A stretch of 64,000 nt of DNA from Nephromyces sp. MM_2019 (Eukaryota > Apicomplexa > Aconoidasida > Nephromycida): positions 1 through 64,000 of the forward strand of contig JADHZB010000743.1 in NCBI GenBank assembly GCA_015657535.1. The letters run 5' to 3'. The position numbers and the translations under genes are program-made. The notes under the pieces were generated by a model. It made no database searches and was not told the origin of the DNA. It saw only the letters and a list, made by a program, of their open reading frames with translations. Positions within the stretch are counted from its first letter, which is position 1. Every line of letters starts with the position of its first letter. This document shows positions 35,130 to 52,386 of this stretch, in pieces.

Positions 35130-37348
35130 CTATTTCCCATGCCTTTGTGAACTTATCGAGAACTTTAATAGTATACGAGATAGGTCCGATACTTCCATAC
35201 TCCAAATTTCATAAATCTCAGCATCAGCCAAGCACCATGGAGGGATACCGAACTTACCAAATGGGAAAATAACGTCCACTTGAGTTGATATCTTACCAAA
35301 AGATTGCTTCAGATCTAGAAGAATCTGACGAATCAAAGATGGAAGTTTAATGTCGTGTCTTATGGCAGGTTTTTGTTCCTGGGAACATAATATAATGCAT
35401 ATATACGTATAGGCATATATATATATATAAATATATATAGTAAATCAATTAAGGTATTATATTAATAAATTAAATAATTGCTTTAAAAAATCTCTAGTAA
35501 ATTCAATCTAAAATTGTTCATAAATTATGTCTTATAAGAGTAGGAATTTGATTTTTTATTATTAAGATCTACCTGGTTATCAGATTTCAGTGACTCGAGG
35601 TTTGAAGGTGGCTGTGTTGAAATAGAATCAGTGTCGGTACACTCTTTTAACCTCCTAACTTTAGAAAAATTTAATATATCTAGAATCAAACACATAAGGT
35701 TTATTTATACATAAGCGAGAATAAAAAACTTGAGAAAGGTACCTTTTTTAAGAAACACTTTTTGTTTTGATTCATTTATCGGGCTAAGAACATAATGGTT
35801 GAGACAATAGCTTAAGAATGAGGCTAAAGATTGAAAGATGGATGGCCTGATTGCAACTATGCAATCAACAGGTTGCCAATCTCCTCCACATCTTAGCCTC
35901 ATGTAAATCTCCTGGTGTCTTAAAGAGGACATCAGCTGTTCTCTGTTTAAGATTTGATGATGCTTTGGCTGTGTGGTGCCTTCACTTAGTTTGTAGTTGT
36001 GTGGCATATTTGTTTGATTTTTAGATTTGTGTGCTGTGTCTTTATCTGAGTTTGTGGCTTGGATAATATCGTTATAATAAACAGTCATCAAATCAAGGTG
36101 TGCATCATGGGAATCCAGCACTCTCCAATGGTTGTGTATGGATTGAATATTACCATTTAAAAGTAAATTGTCAAAGTCATTGTTTGGTGGACATAGCTGT
36201 TTTTATGGGTAAAAACAAGTTTAGTAAATATTAAGTTCAAATGAACAAATTTAAATAAGATTGAAATTATATTTTTGAAGATGTAAAATAATAAAAATCG
36301 AGTGTTTACACTATGAAAAGGCCAAGTTACTCAGCAAATTATAGTAACTTATAGATTCAATGTAAATAAAACATGATTCTTGAATATAAAACAAGAAGTT
36401 CAATACCTATAAATAACAATATATTTGGGTACAAAAAATTTTAAAAAATTGATTAGCAGGCAAATAATAATATATCTAATGCAGTGAAAGTGTAGCTTGC
36501 AAATTAAATAAATGCACAGAGCACCCAATGTGCAAAAATTGAAAATGTTTCTAACACAACTTACGCATATTGAGCTTTTACACAAGCATAAGCATATACC
36601 TAGTAGCCTATTAAACACATATCCACTGAGAATTTCTATATAAGTACAATCTTTTACACTACACATCTTATACCCATACACAACACTTCACACAGTGTTT
36701 TATTATATACACACACAATTCTAAACTATAGGAGCCCCAATTTGCAAACAGTCCCACAAATTTCCATGTATAATCCTAAAGACAACTCATTGTTATAAGC
36801 TCAGATACACAAGTTTTCATATGCAAAATTACACATGGTTTTATGGGCATAAGTAATTATTTATAGTACTAAATGTAAATAATCCAATCTATACGCGTTA
36901 GAGATATAGGAATCTGATTATATAATGTATATATCAATATGCTTAAAACCTGAGTTTTATGCCTATATCGTAAAATTTGATGAAATTTTTTCTCAAGGGC
37001 TTCGTTTAGTATTTTGCAATTTGCTTTTATATGACCCTCAGCCTCATAAATGGTGATATTTGGGATGGAAAAGTTGAAGAGGCAGTGTATAATCAAATTA
37101 GCTAGTTTTTGGTTAATCTGTTGAAAAGGTGTTGCGCCTATAGGTCTAACCAGGATCAGGATGTGATTTGGAGATTTGGTGTGATATGTGTATGTAGTTC
37201 TTCGTCTCCATGTATGTAGAGAAGTAATGTGTGATCTCAGACAGTTATAAGACGTGTATATGAGGTAAAGTGGTAGTGACAAAAGTATGAATAGCCACTG
37301 CTTGATAAAAAAGTAGCTAGTGTTCATGAGGCTAGTTGTGCATAACAA
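35130..37348 (-). CDS. NUS1/Nogo-B receptor-like dehydrodolichyl diphosphate synthase subunit
   Basis: Exons: 37348-36950, 36196-35743, 35679-35573, 35378-35130; 402 residues, phases close. An N-terminal membrane helix (about residues 12-32) is followed by LVRPIGATPFQQINQKLANL and NFSIPNITIYEAEGHIK, matching the pseudo-catalytic prenyltransferase fold of NUS1. The C-terminal exon has DVIFPFGKFGIPPWCLADAE and ends SSQRHGK, keeping the RxG element that in this family completes the partner's active site. The protein would pair with a DHDDS-type cis-prenyltransferase at the ER to make dolichol for glycosylation. It is longer than human NUS1 (293 residues): exon 2 carries a polar insert (about residues 180-215) and a segment around RCGGDWQPVDC that I cannot assign. 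Call rests mainly on the N- and C-terminal blocks. Confidence 0.78.
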
Positions 37349-40300
37349 TTGTGTATGTGTCTATAAAGGTGTTAGGGTCAAAAGTTTTAAATATGTTTAT
37401 TCTATTTGGTGTATGTATATGCTTGTGTATATCAGTAGATGTTGTTTCTGGACATTTTTAATTGTTTCAGGGTGGATGTTGTTTTAGGGTGTAGGTGTAG
37501 GGTTTGGGTAAGTATGTTGGGTATGTGTTTATAATTATATTTGATGCTTAAGTTTTCTGAGTGTTTGTTTGATGTTAGATATATCTATATATATGTGAAT
37601 GTGTTTGAGGGTTCGAGTATGTCTGTGTTTGTGTGTATCTTTTCGGTTGGATTTGAAAACAATTCAAGTATTTGTACTTGTTACACATAACTTAACTTAG
37701 TTAATGTTAATTTATGCTCAAATTCTTTCTTTTAGTTTATTATGTGAATCAGATATGTTAAAATTTACAATTCCTTATGTATTCGAAGTAAAATCTGAAA
37801 GACCATTTTGTGAGAAAGTCATTTTATTAATAGCATTTTATTAAGGAATTATGCAAATATTACTTACACACTTTTGCTTTGCTATGCTTGTGATAATTAT
37901 CAAAGTGTGTGCCTAGTTTAATAACCAAATTGTTGAACTATCTATTTAATGGTTTTTTCAAATCATGTTCTAAATGTTTCTCTGCTTAAATTTCTTCTTA
38001 CTAGTAACCTTGGTTGTATATGTCAGCTATCAAATCTTACTTGTGAGCATGTAAATATATAACGAACTATGTAATTTACAAGCTTGGGTAACAACAAGCC
38101 TTTATGTAAATTGTTTTCAACTAAAATTTAGTTCGAATATGATTCATTTGCTGTTGTCAAAATAATATGTAAACAAAGACAAGTAAATTTATTGGCAGTA
38201 TTAATTGGATGTGCATGCTTACTTATCTAAATTTGCTGCTTGTGTAATTCTTTTGTGCAAATGTGTCCATAGTTTGTGAATGTTATAATTATTTTTAATC
38301 TATTACCATTAGCATTCGCACACATGTGTGAAGATCATTTTACTTAATAAACATCAAGCACAATCATAATGAAAATAAATATTGTAAATGTAAATCACTT
38401 ATGCTTCATAGAAAACAATTAGTAAACATCTAAAGTAAACAGTTTAGATTGAAAAACAATACAACAAAAATTAATTCATTGGAGCTAAATAACCAAGATA
38501 TAACACTGACCCTCAAATGACCTTTGCAAAATACACATATACTACTATCCCATTTTACAAATTATTCACGATCTATATCAAACTAAATTTTAAAAATATA
38601 CGTTTTCTACTTTAGAGATTATTTATAAAATATATATATCATATCTCAAATTTTATTCACATAGCAGATATATTTATAATGACTTTTCATTAAAGACTCT
38701 CTTGATCGTCCAAATCTATTATTTTTCTAGATTTCTAAATGAACGATTACTAGTTTATAAAAATTAGATATATAATCATTTCACTGATGTACGTGCACCA
38801 TCATCTTCATCCAATTACCCGTTTGTTAATAGACTAAAGGAATAGTTATTTTTACAATACCTTGAGTATATTTTCAGATTTTTAAGTCAGAATATGCCTA
38901 GATAAACAGATGCTTAAATCTTTGTTCAATTACCTAAAAAAATTAAAGCGAAGAAATAACTACAAAAATATCTTAAACGATAATCTGGCAATAATCATTT
39001 CCACCACTTTATATCCTATATTAGAAATTGATTTTTTTCAATTATCATCATTGAAAGTATTAAATATATCTATAACTACTTTTTAAAAAGTAATCTTACT
39101 AAGCAAGACGGCCAGATAAATTTATAAACATTTTTCAACAAATTTATGCTGCTAATAAAAGTATCTGTAAAATAAATTTTAATATATTTTGTTCAGATTT
39201 CTAATTTATGGCTAATCTGTTTTTAATGAAAATCATCAAATTAAAACATATAAGCAAACTAATTAAGGATTTGAAATTTCATACCTTGATGCAGTATTTT
39301 AATCCTATAAATGGGAATTCAACATTTAGGTATTAAACATTTTTCTTTCAAGCTCAACGAACGCTTCAAGAGATTCACCAAATTAAAAATTACAACGATT
39401 TTAACAAACTTTTCAAATCTCATAAATGTAGCAAAAATTGAAAGTCACAAAAGTCAACCTAAGTGGTTTTAAATATAACAAAATTCAAGTTTTAACAACA
39501 GTTTCAATAAAGTACATCAATATATAAAATAACAAGGTTAATCCAGCATGACACTTAAATGTGCTATTTTTGTAATTAATAAGAAATAATAGATATAAAT
39601 CAAATAAACCAAAAGCTGCTTGTGTGTGTTTGCAATACTTAAGCTGTGATATGAATATATTTATTTATTATTCATCCTTATTTGCTTCTATAGAAGGTAT
39701 ATGCTCAAATCATTTTCCCACTCCATTGATTTGATCAATTTTGGAAAGATATTCATATCTTTATGTTGATCTATCTAATTGAGGAATTTATCAAATTTAT
39801 GTTTGGTATTTAGATTAAATATAATATTTTGGAAATAGTATTGCTTTTAAAATAATGTGTGTAAAGAATTATTGCATGTGTAATCACAGCAAGTTTTTTC
39901 AATTATTTTGAACCTTTTACCTTAATATAGCTACCGCTTTTCACTGTTAAGTCGTGTTAGCACTCGCTATTTGTTATAACATTTTAGTGACAAATGAACT
40001 ATATTTTGTAAAACTTAAAATCTAGAATTCTCTTTCGCTCAAATTGCTTCTCCTAGAGCTCTTAAATAATATTTTTATTTTTTAAAAGTCTTAGGTGGTA
40101 AGAAAATTGACTAGAAATCTGCTACATATAAAAATGATCTAAAAGAAGATTAAGTGCAGATCAAATATCTAATATTTACCTAACTTTTTTCAACAAATCC
40201 TATTTATTATTATAGCAAGTGTGTTATGATGCTGATTATCGCCACTGTTTTAATTGAGTGTGAGATGATGCTTAAATTATTCTGTTTGTTATGGAATATT

Positions 40301-42073
40301 AACACGTAGTTGTAAAATTTGGAAATCAAATAAGCTAGTAAACAAAAGTAGCCATAAAACTTGTCCGGATTTACTTGCACAAGAGGATTAATCACATATC
40401 TCTGTGTTACATTTGAATGTCTACTCTAACAATCCCAATTTGAAACTCTCTTGGAGCACATAGTAGACGTAATAATGTTCAAACACAACAAAACACGTAT
40501 TTAGACTGCCTGCAAGCACGAAAATCTGTACGCTTAGATAGTTTGAAACTCACAGCAATAATAGCACACAACGTTAAGTGCAAACTAAAAAATCGAAATT
40601 TAAGCTAATTTAGGTAATAGTTCTGCATTGAAAAAACAGCTGAGTTCTAATTTACATCAAACATTGAGAAAAATATCAATCTGAGCAGTTTAAAAACTGA
40701 ATAGCCCCTACACAAAGCCAACTAATGTGTTCAATTAACCATTGGATACCCACCTTTATCCCAATTCACTGCATTTAACGCATTTTAAAATTTTGTTCAA
40801 CGATTTAACAAAGAAAGATTATTTTAGATATTTCATAATTTATTATATGATCAATGAAAATAATTACCAGTTATTTTAGAATTCTATTTACTTGTGAAAA
40901 TAGCTATAAAATAACTCAAACACATTCTCTAATTACACATAATGTATAAAAATTACACAAATCAAGCTACAACACTGAAATCATTTAATACACCTACAAT
41001 TTAATACTTAACATAAACTATAGATGTTAGTTAGCATAACAATTTGAAACTGATAGATCAATTATATAGGCAATTTTAGATTAAGTAACACCTAGAAAAT
41101 AACATTATCATAACTAATAAATAAAAAAATTATTACTAAGCACCAAAAAGCAATTAACAACTAAATCTAACTTGCTACTAATAAACATAAACACACATAA
41201 AACTACTTCGATACATAACATATTACATATATATTTATATCTATATATATATATAACCACAAGCTCTGTTGGATATGTTTATTATTATACATAACATCTC
41301 TACATATAGAACCATATCTACCTCTATCTAACCTTCAAAATAAATCTTTGGAAATACATTTATGAGCTAAATGCTCTTGTGCTGTACACATGTAATTTGA
41401 TTAACACCTTTGGCCAATTTGAATCAAATATAAATATAAAAAACTTATATTTCATTTGAAATTAATCTATATATATATCATGTGAATATCCGAGGTATTG
41501 TTCTCATACACACAAACACTATGCAAGAGAAATATTTAAGGGGTTCTCAGACAAAATCCACTAGATATTAGCAATTATTACAATTTCAGATATATACAAT
41601 TACTACCCAAAACACAGATAAGCATTCAATATCGAAGTGAAATTATATCATTAAATGAATACTTGGTTTATCTGAATTAACCTTAGGTACAAATTAGGTT
41701 TTATTTTTGGAACACTTGAATAACAAAAATGTACCGAAATTACACATAACTTTATTGAAAAACCATCAAATTTTTATTAATTAGGATATAAATATCTAAT
41801 TTTCAAATCGGAAAATAATTTTGCTAAATTACATAAAAATTAGAAATACAACTTATACTCTTTATTTACCACACATCTAAACACATACTAAGTAGCGATT
41901 TTGTTCAGAAGATCATAGACATTACTATAATAATTTACGTTATAGCTATTTTGAAGCTCTAAGATTTTCATAAATACACACAGCCCCCAAAAGTCATCCC
42001 TAAGACTTTAAAAAGGAAAATAATCCCATCCAGAACATATCATTTGTAGACGAACTTGTAAAATCACGCCCAA
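37349..42073. other. 4.7-kb divergent intergenic region, NUS1 / ApiAP2
   Basis: A G/T-rich stretch lies at about 37370-37650, just upstream of the NUS1 start; the rest is plain AT-rich DNA with scattered short TA runs (for example 41235-41255). I find no protein-like frame longer than about 60 codons and no RNA gene. It is large for this window and must hold two promoters. Confidence 0.5.
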
Positions 42074-43198
42074 ATGAAAGAAAGAAAACGAAAAGCACCA
42101 ACACTTCCTCCCGAACAAACACTATATAACAATGAAAGCAGTCACTTTATTCCCGTGAGTCAAACATAATGTCAATATAAAACTATACACTATAAATAAA
42201 TACACTTACTACAAATAGCAACAATTTGTAATTAAACACTCAATATAAGTTTGACAAGCATATAATTTAGCTTATATGTAGGAACTTACACTATTCAGAC
42301 CCATAAATACATAATAAATTACATATCTATCAAATATATATAAATCACTAATCAAACTGTATAGGAATGGGATCATAATAAGCAAGAAAATTATACACAC
42401 CACAACTTAAATTGGTTTAATGGCTTAAGGGGAATTTGTACAAAATTAGATGATATTTGTGTGAGAATAAATCCTTATTTTCCACATGCTATGAATCAAT
42501 GGGAAAATGACACATCTGATATAGCCACGATTAACAGATTTCTATCCGAAATATCAACCTACAATGGTAAGATTTTTATTTGTTTTAAATTAAAATTTGA
42601 TATTAGTGTTTATAGTCAGTTTATCAATAGGGTAAACTCGATTTGTATATACCGATTTATTCCATAAATATCTAAAAGCATTCTACATCATTATCCTTTG
42701 TTTATAGAAGCTAACCCCAGGCCAATATATTATAGACAACCACACATTATGAATGATCCCTACAATCCTATGTTATCAATAGACAATCAAATGCAAAATT
42801 CAACCTGGCTTTACACGCAACCTATCCCAACACAAAACATATCTACACAACCTATACAATACACATCTATGAACCCAACCAAACAAGATACCCCCGTTTA
42901 TAGTTCAAATATTCCATACAAACCCGATGTAAAGGACTATGAATATCTTTTAGATTTCCCACACAAGAATCAACCAGATTTAAATTCACCCGAAGATTTA
43001 AAAATGGATATACCAGGCGTATATTGGACCAAAAATTCATGGATAGCTTCATGGTATCAAAATAAGAAACGACACTATAAATCGTTCTCAGCTAAAACAC
43101 ATGGATTTTACAAAGCAAAATTCTGGGCTATTAAAGTAAGGTTAATGGAAGAATCAAAACCATCTGTAAATGTTAAGAGTAAATTCAAATTATTATAA
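42074..43198 (+). CDS. ApiAP2-type transcription factor with one C-terminal AP2 domain, 3 exons
   Basis: Exons 42074-42154, 42365-42566, 42708-43198; 257 residues, GT-AG introns, phases close. Exon 1 begins MKERKRKAPTLPPEQ, a basic start that may be a nuclear signal. The middle is Asn/Gln/Pro/Thr-rich and unstructured. The C-terminus (about residues 205-250) is a single AP2 domain: IPGVYWTKNSWIASWYQNKK, then SFSAKTHGFYKAKFWAIKVR, with the conserved GV.W, W.A.W, F...HGF and AK..AI..R pattern of apicomplexan AP2 domains. Such proteins are the main sequence-specific transcription factors of Apicomplexa and relatives. The target motif cannot be read from sequence. It is convergent with ATP synthase beta. 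The domain call is secure; the exon 1 start is the only good ATG upstream. Confidence 0.88.
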
Positions 43199-43821
43199 TA
43201 ATAAACAATATAGTGTGTTTTCGCAAATTTTTTTATATAAAAACAAAACTCAAATTCTACTCAAAAAAGTGACATAAAACTTTCTTATGCTTGGCCTTTT
43301 GCTATTAAAATAATATATATATATATATATTGAAAACAGTTTAAGATAACTTAATATAAATCCCATTATTAGTATTATTTTGGCTTTACTTTGTGCATAT
43401 GAAAACTTGTTTGGTCTCATTCATTGATAACAAATTGTGCATTTAAAACATTATGTTAATAAAAGTATGTCTAATTGTGAGATTTTTATAAAACTGTTTT
43501 GTGGCAAATTGTAATCAAAAGATAATGGAAGGAGAGTTTTCTGTATGGCTTGTATGATTCAAATTAAACTAGCGTTTATGCAAAATCGTTTCGTGGAAGC
43601 ATATTATAGTTGGATGATGCTGCTAATAAACTGTAGGATATATGTACAAATCTTAAACATCTCAAATAGGGGCAATGAAATCAAAAAAATTATGTTTCAT
43701 ACACATAAGTTTCCAAGTTGCGATGTTTTGTCAAATAAATTAGAGGGCTAATTGTGTGTGAGAATTTGATTCAAAAGTTACAAGTACTTTGTTTACAAAT
43801 ACAATTAGGTAAAAAGAAATT
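43199..43821. other. Convergent 3' intergenic region
   Basis: 623 nt of AT-rich sequence between the ApiAP2 stop and the ATP synthase beta stop, with one TA run at about 43312-43331. No gene seen. Confidence 0.55.
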
Positions 43822-48213
<4,392 letters not shown>

Positions 48214-50212
48214 TTAGGTTTCTTTATCAAGGCTGTCATCGGTGGATGCAGTGGTTTTGCTTGAAGGAGTTTCGATTTCTTCAAGAAGTGGCTTCTTTTC
48301 TGAGCTAGATGGGTTTGCAATTGAAAATTTTAAAGAAAAAACTAAGACTCCAGATGCACACTGAGAAAGTATCATGTAAATATAATAAATAAAAATATAC
48401 ATATAATATCAAATCCCTTGAGTTTGTTATTACCAGCACAGCCGCACATGTTTTAAGTGGGGAAAGACATTGGGATGGTTCAATGTGACAATAGAAAAGG
48501 TGGCTAAGGAAAAAAACTGTTGGGGTCCTCACACCCTTGAAAAGAAGTATAGGCTTTATTAAAAAGAATTCAATTGTACCTAACCATTTATCACCTTAAG
48601 TACTCCAGATGAGATGGCACCTAAGTGTTTGAGTAAGTACCATAATGTAGCAGATCGAAGAATCCCACATAATAATAGTAGTAAAAAACAAAAAAGAGCG
48701 ATCTAAAGAACAAGAAATTTCTTATGAGATTCAATGAAGCTAATTGATGAAGAAATTCAACCATACTTTTGAAGACCCGCCTTTCTCACGAATGTTACGA
48801 ACAATCAATTCATCCCACCTTGGGATAGTCCAGCCAATCGTCCAAAGTGATAGCAAAGTAGTGCTAAATAGCCTACAAACATAATAGTTTTCAATTTTGT
48901 GAAATGTTGAAGAAATGTTCTATTCACAAGATTGATTTATAGCTTTCAATAGATACTTGAAATTGAAAAAAATATATATCATAGTCTTCATTAGTGCTAT
49001 AAATTCAGTGCTTTAAGTTACAAGCAGGGTGATTGTTCAATAATTTATGCTTTTCGTTTTTATAATGGCATAGTAATCTGCTATTCTAGATCGTTTTGTA
49101 GATCGGAAATTCAGGTATTTAATAAGCGTTACCCAGTCAAAAAAACAAGGTTTAAACCCTCAATGGGTTCTTTGTCAGTCAGGAATTTTTCATTTAAGAC
49201 TGAAACAAGGGCATGCTGTGAATACAAAGTAGATGTAATAAAGCATGTTTAAAGAAATACTATAGCTTGAAAACCTACCAGCATTGCTGCAAGCATAGTC
49301 AGTGATCCCCCGATAATTTCATTTCGGCCAGCCGATTGAGAAGCTTGAAACCCCTTCAATGATAAGCCGGTGCATATTAAGAAGATTCCCAGCCACTGGT
49401 TGAGAGTTACCCGTTTTTTAAGAAGGAATCTTGATATTAGAGCTATCCAGACACTTGCCGAGCTTGCGGCCATCATATATACCGCACTTCCAGCAAAAAT
49501 AAGTCCAACTGGATGATGCCATAGATAAAAATTATTTATAGTTCCAAAATTTTAAAAAATGGTTGGAAGCTTTGGAGAACACCTCAGAAGTTATAAATTA
49601 TATTATAGTATCATGAAATTTTCTATTAGAACGAAAGATAGAATCTAGAAGCTTATGTTAGGCACATATCAGTTAGTTATCTATAAAGCTTGAATTTCTC
49701 GCAATTTATATACTTGAGAAAATTCAGTACAATTGCTTACCTTTTTCTAGGAGTTGATGAAGGATATCACCTATGGCTAAAATTATAATGTAGATAAATT
49801 TTTTCCTTTCTTGCCTAAAAATAATCAGGTCCAAAATATTATTTATAATTCAAATTCTTAACTATCTATACCAGATGCTCCTCTTTCGAGGTCCCAATCC
49901 CAGTAGTACCATTGCTAAGTATGTTGGCGCTATGTATAAAAACGTACTTGCCTACAGGTGTAAATAAAGAAATAGTTGCCCATGTAATATGATTCAGAGT
50001 TCTATATTTAAGCTTACAGCAGCTGCACCTTGATGCTTCATTAGGTCAACCTGAAAGGTTCATGATAAACATTAAGACGAATGCGATCATATCAAAAGCT
50101 TGTATAGATGTTTTACCAATAGTGGCTGTGAAGAGTTAGTTATTACATATATAGCGCATCTTAGTAAGATACCCACTGTTGTGGGTGTTGGATCGACCTC
50201 AAAAGCGCTCAT
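48214..50212 (-). CDS. DMT-superfamily (SLC35-like) transporter, 10 exons
   Basis: Exons: 50212-50117, 50050-50018, 49951-49872, 49814-49741, 49508-49279, 49215-49133, 48872-48767, 48702-48595, 48535-48434, 48360-48214; 352 residues with all phases closed. The protein is largely hydrophobic, with about ten predicted membrane segments. The central block SAVYMMAASSASVWIALISR then FLLKKRVTLNQWLGIFLICT is the EamA/SLC35 signature, and KHLGAISSGVLKVGVRTPT resembles the C-terminal half of nucleotide-sugar transporters. The tail is Ser/Thr/Glu-rich and cytosolic by inference. Substrate cannot be read: SLC35F6, nucleotide-sugar and CRT-like carriers are all possible. It is divergent from PDH E1-alpha. 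Confidence 0.75.
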
Positions 50213-52386
50213 TGTCTTTGGTCGTTGTACGTATTTTCACCTATCAGATTGTATTAGAATAAAGTTTATAATTTTTTGTTCTTCCTCGGAAGAATTGTAT
50301 GGTGAAATTATGATATCTTAACACTACATGTATAAGATGAAACAAAATCTTAAATTTATTTATTTGAATAAGTCCAAAAATGAACTTTTCGCTATTATAG
50401 TTTTCTATTTAGTTCAAAGCTATTAAATCAAAGTTATGTTTGCTGTTCAATTTAAGTTGGATTCGTGCTTATATCTTAAATTGTAAACTTTATGAGAAAT
50501 TGAGGGAGCTTTAGGTGATCAGGTAAAACTTAAAAATAATCTTACACATTTTTTACACTTAATAACTGTTATTTACTCTAAGTTAATGTTAAGCAAAGTG
50601 TATGAGTATATAGTGTTTGTTGAGTCATCTTCATAATAATTCTGGGAAGGTTTAAAGCTAGTGCTTAATAAGAGATAAAGAAAATACGAGGTTTGGATCG
50701 CACTGACAAATAAGATGCCACAGAGAAATCTAATACAAGTCTTTTGAAAAAGTACTCAATTGTGAAATTATGGAGCGTCAGTATCTTACAATTTAAAGTG
50801 AAGCAAATGCTTATGAGTTAGTAAGCATAGGAAGCAGTACACAATGTTTGATAAGCTAGAGAATCACTCTATCAAATTATATTTTTCAAACTAATTTCTA
50901 AATGTTTTATTTATCTGGAGGGATTCCTACTTTCCACTCTGTGGCATATAAAAGGCGATAATGTGAATTTATAGTAATTTGAAAATTATACTAGTAACAA
51001 TAAGAGTTCACCTAATTTAACTATTAGAAATGATTGACAAAAATCTCTCCTAGTCACCACAATTTTGTACCATATTGAATCTAGTTTTTCTACTAGTTTT
51101 TTAAAGTTCTTTTTCTTTTCTCGGAACAAAATTTTGGAACCTTTCTAGTTTTCAAAATATCACGATAATTTCTATTTTATAAACCCGTGACATTCACCGT
51201 CTACTGCATCACTAGATTCGAAAAACATTTTTCCAGTCCATGAGCAAAACGCACAAGTCACCAAGGCTAAGAGTTGCCTCAAATGATGATTTTTAGAACC
51301 ATAAATACCTACTTCATAATCGAATTCTAGTGCATCAATTTCACACCATTAGTGAATACCACAAATATCAACCTTGATAAAATAATAACTAAGAATTTCC
51401 ACGGATTACTGCCTGCTAAATAACAATGATTATTGATTGCTTCTTTCTTTCAAGTATGCTTTAAAATTCTTTGCTGAAGAGATTTTGTTGGAAGCTTATT
51501 TAATTCGTTTCCTATATTTCAACAAAACTGTTGGTTCAATGTAGGTATTGCTTTACTTAAAATTGGTAACAATTTTTTTCCAAAAATTTTATCATAAACA
51601 ATTTTTGCTAAAAAATACTTTCAAAAGCACTTCACACTATGATGATAAGATTTTATTTTTTTTTATTAAAAGAACCAATACTACCACAAAAGTTTCAAAT
51701 ATCAAATTAAATGTTACAAATGATACAAGTAAATTTTTATTGATCATCTTAAAGCGCACGCAACCCTTAACATTTACAAGTTTCATCAACATATATAAAT
51801 AAAACAAGGAATAATGTACAAAAGAATCTATTATTCCAACTATGTAAACTTTGGCATGAATACTTATATTCGCAGTAATTCTGAAACCACGCTCACTAAA
51901 CATTCGACGTGACGCTTTAAAAGGCATTTAAGCTGAACATAATTTAACCTGTTTATACCACATTTGAAATAATAAACAACACATTTGTAGCAGCTTCGGT
52001 ACAAAATGATTCTCAGTTATATAACACATGAACCTAAATGACATTATTTTAGATGTTTAATAAAATCATAACTGATTCGCAAAATCATTATTAATGTTTT
52101 AAAAAGTTTCATACACCCACATTTCGATACAAAATATGCAATGAACTAGACACTCGAGAGTTTATTTTGGACAATTTAACAACACACATAATTTCTTGTT
52201 ACTAAAACCTATAGCCACTAAATCATTTATAGATTAAATTACCATTGTCGAGTTTAAACACACATCGTAGTAACACTTCAGACATCTTCTGACCACTACT
52301 TAACTTTAAACCTCCCTCTTTATAGTTTAGTTTGCGTATACTTACTCACTGATCCGCTTTCAAGTTACTTTGTTCCAATCACAATA
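50213..52386. promoter_or_regulatory. 2.2-kb divergent intergenic region, transporter / PDH E1-alpha
   Basis: AT-rich sequence between divergent start codons; both promoters should be here. An 84-codon and an overlapping 96-codon frame on opposite strands near 51548-51927 have low-information composition and I do not call them. Confidence 0.4.

Noticed and set aside
42461..42667. Start of the ApiAP2 protein at a GTG
   Set aside because: The frame is open further upstream to an acceptor at 42364, and a proper exon 1 with ATG and GTGAGT donor lies at 42074-42154 in matching phase.
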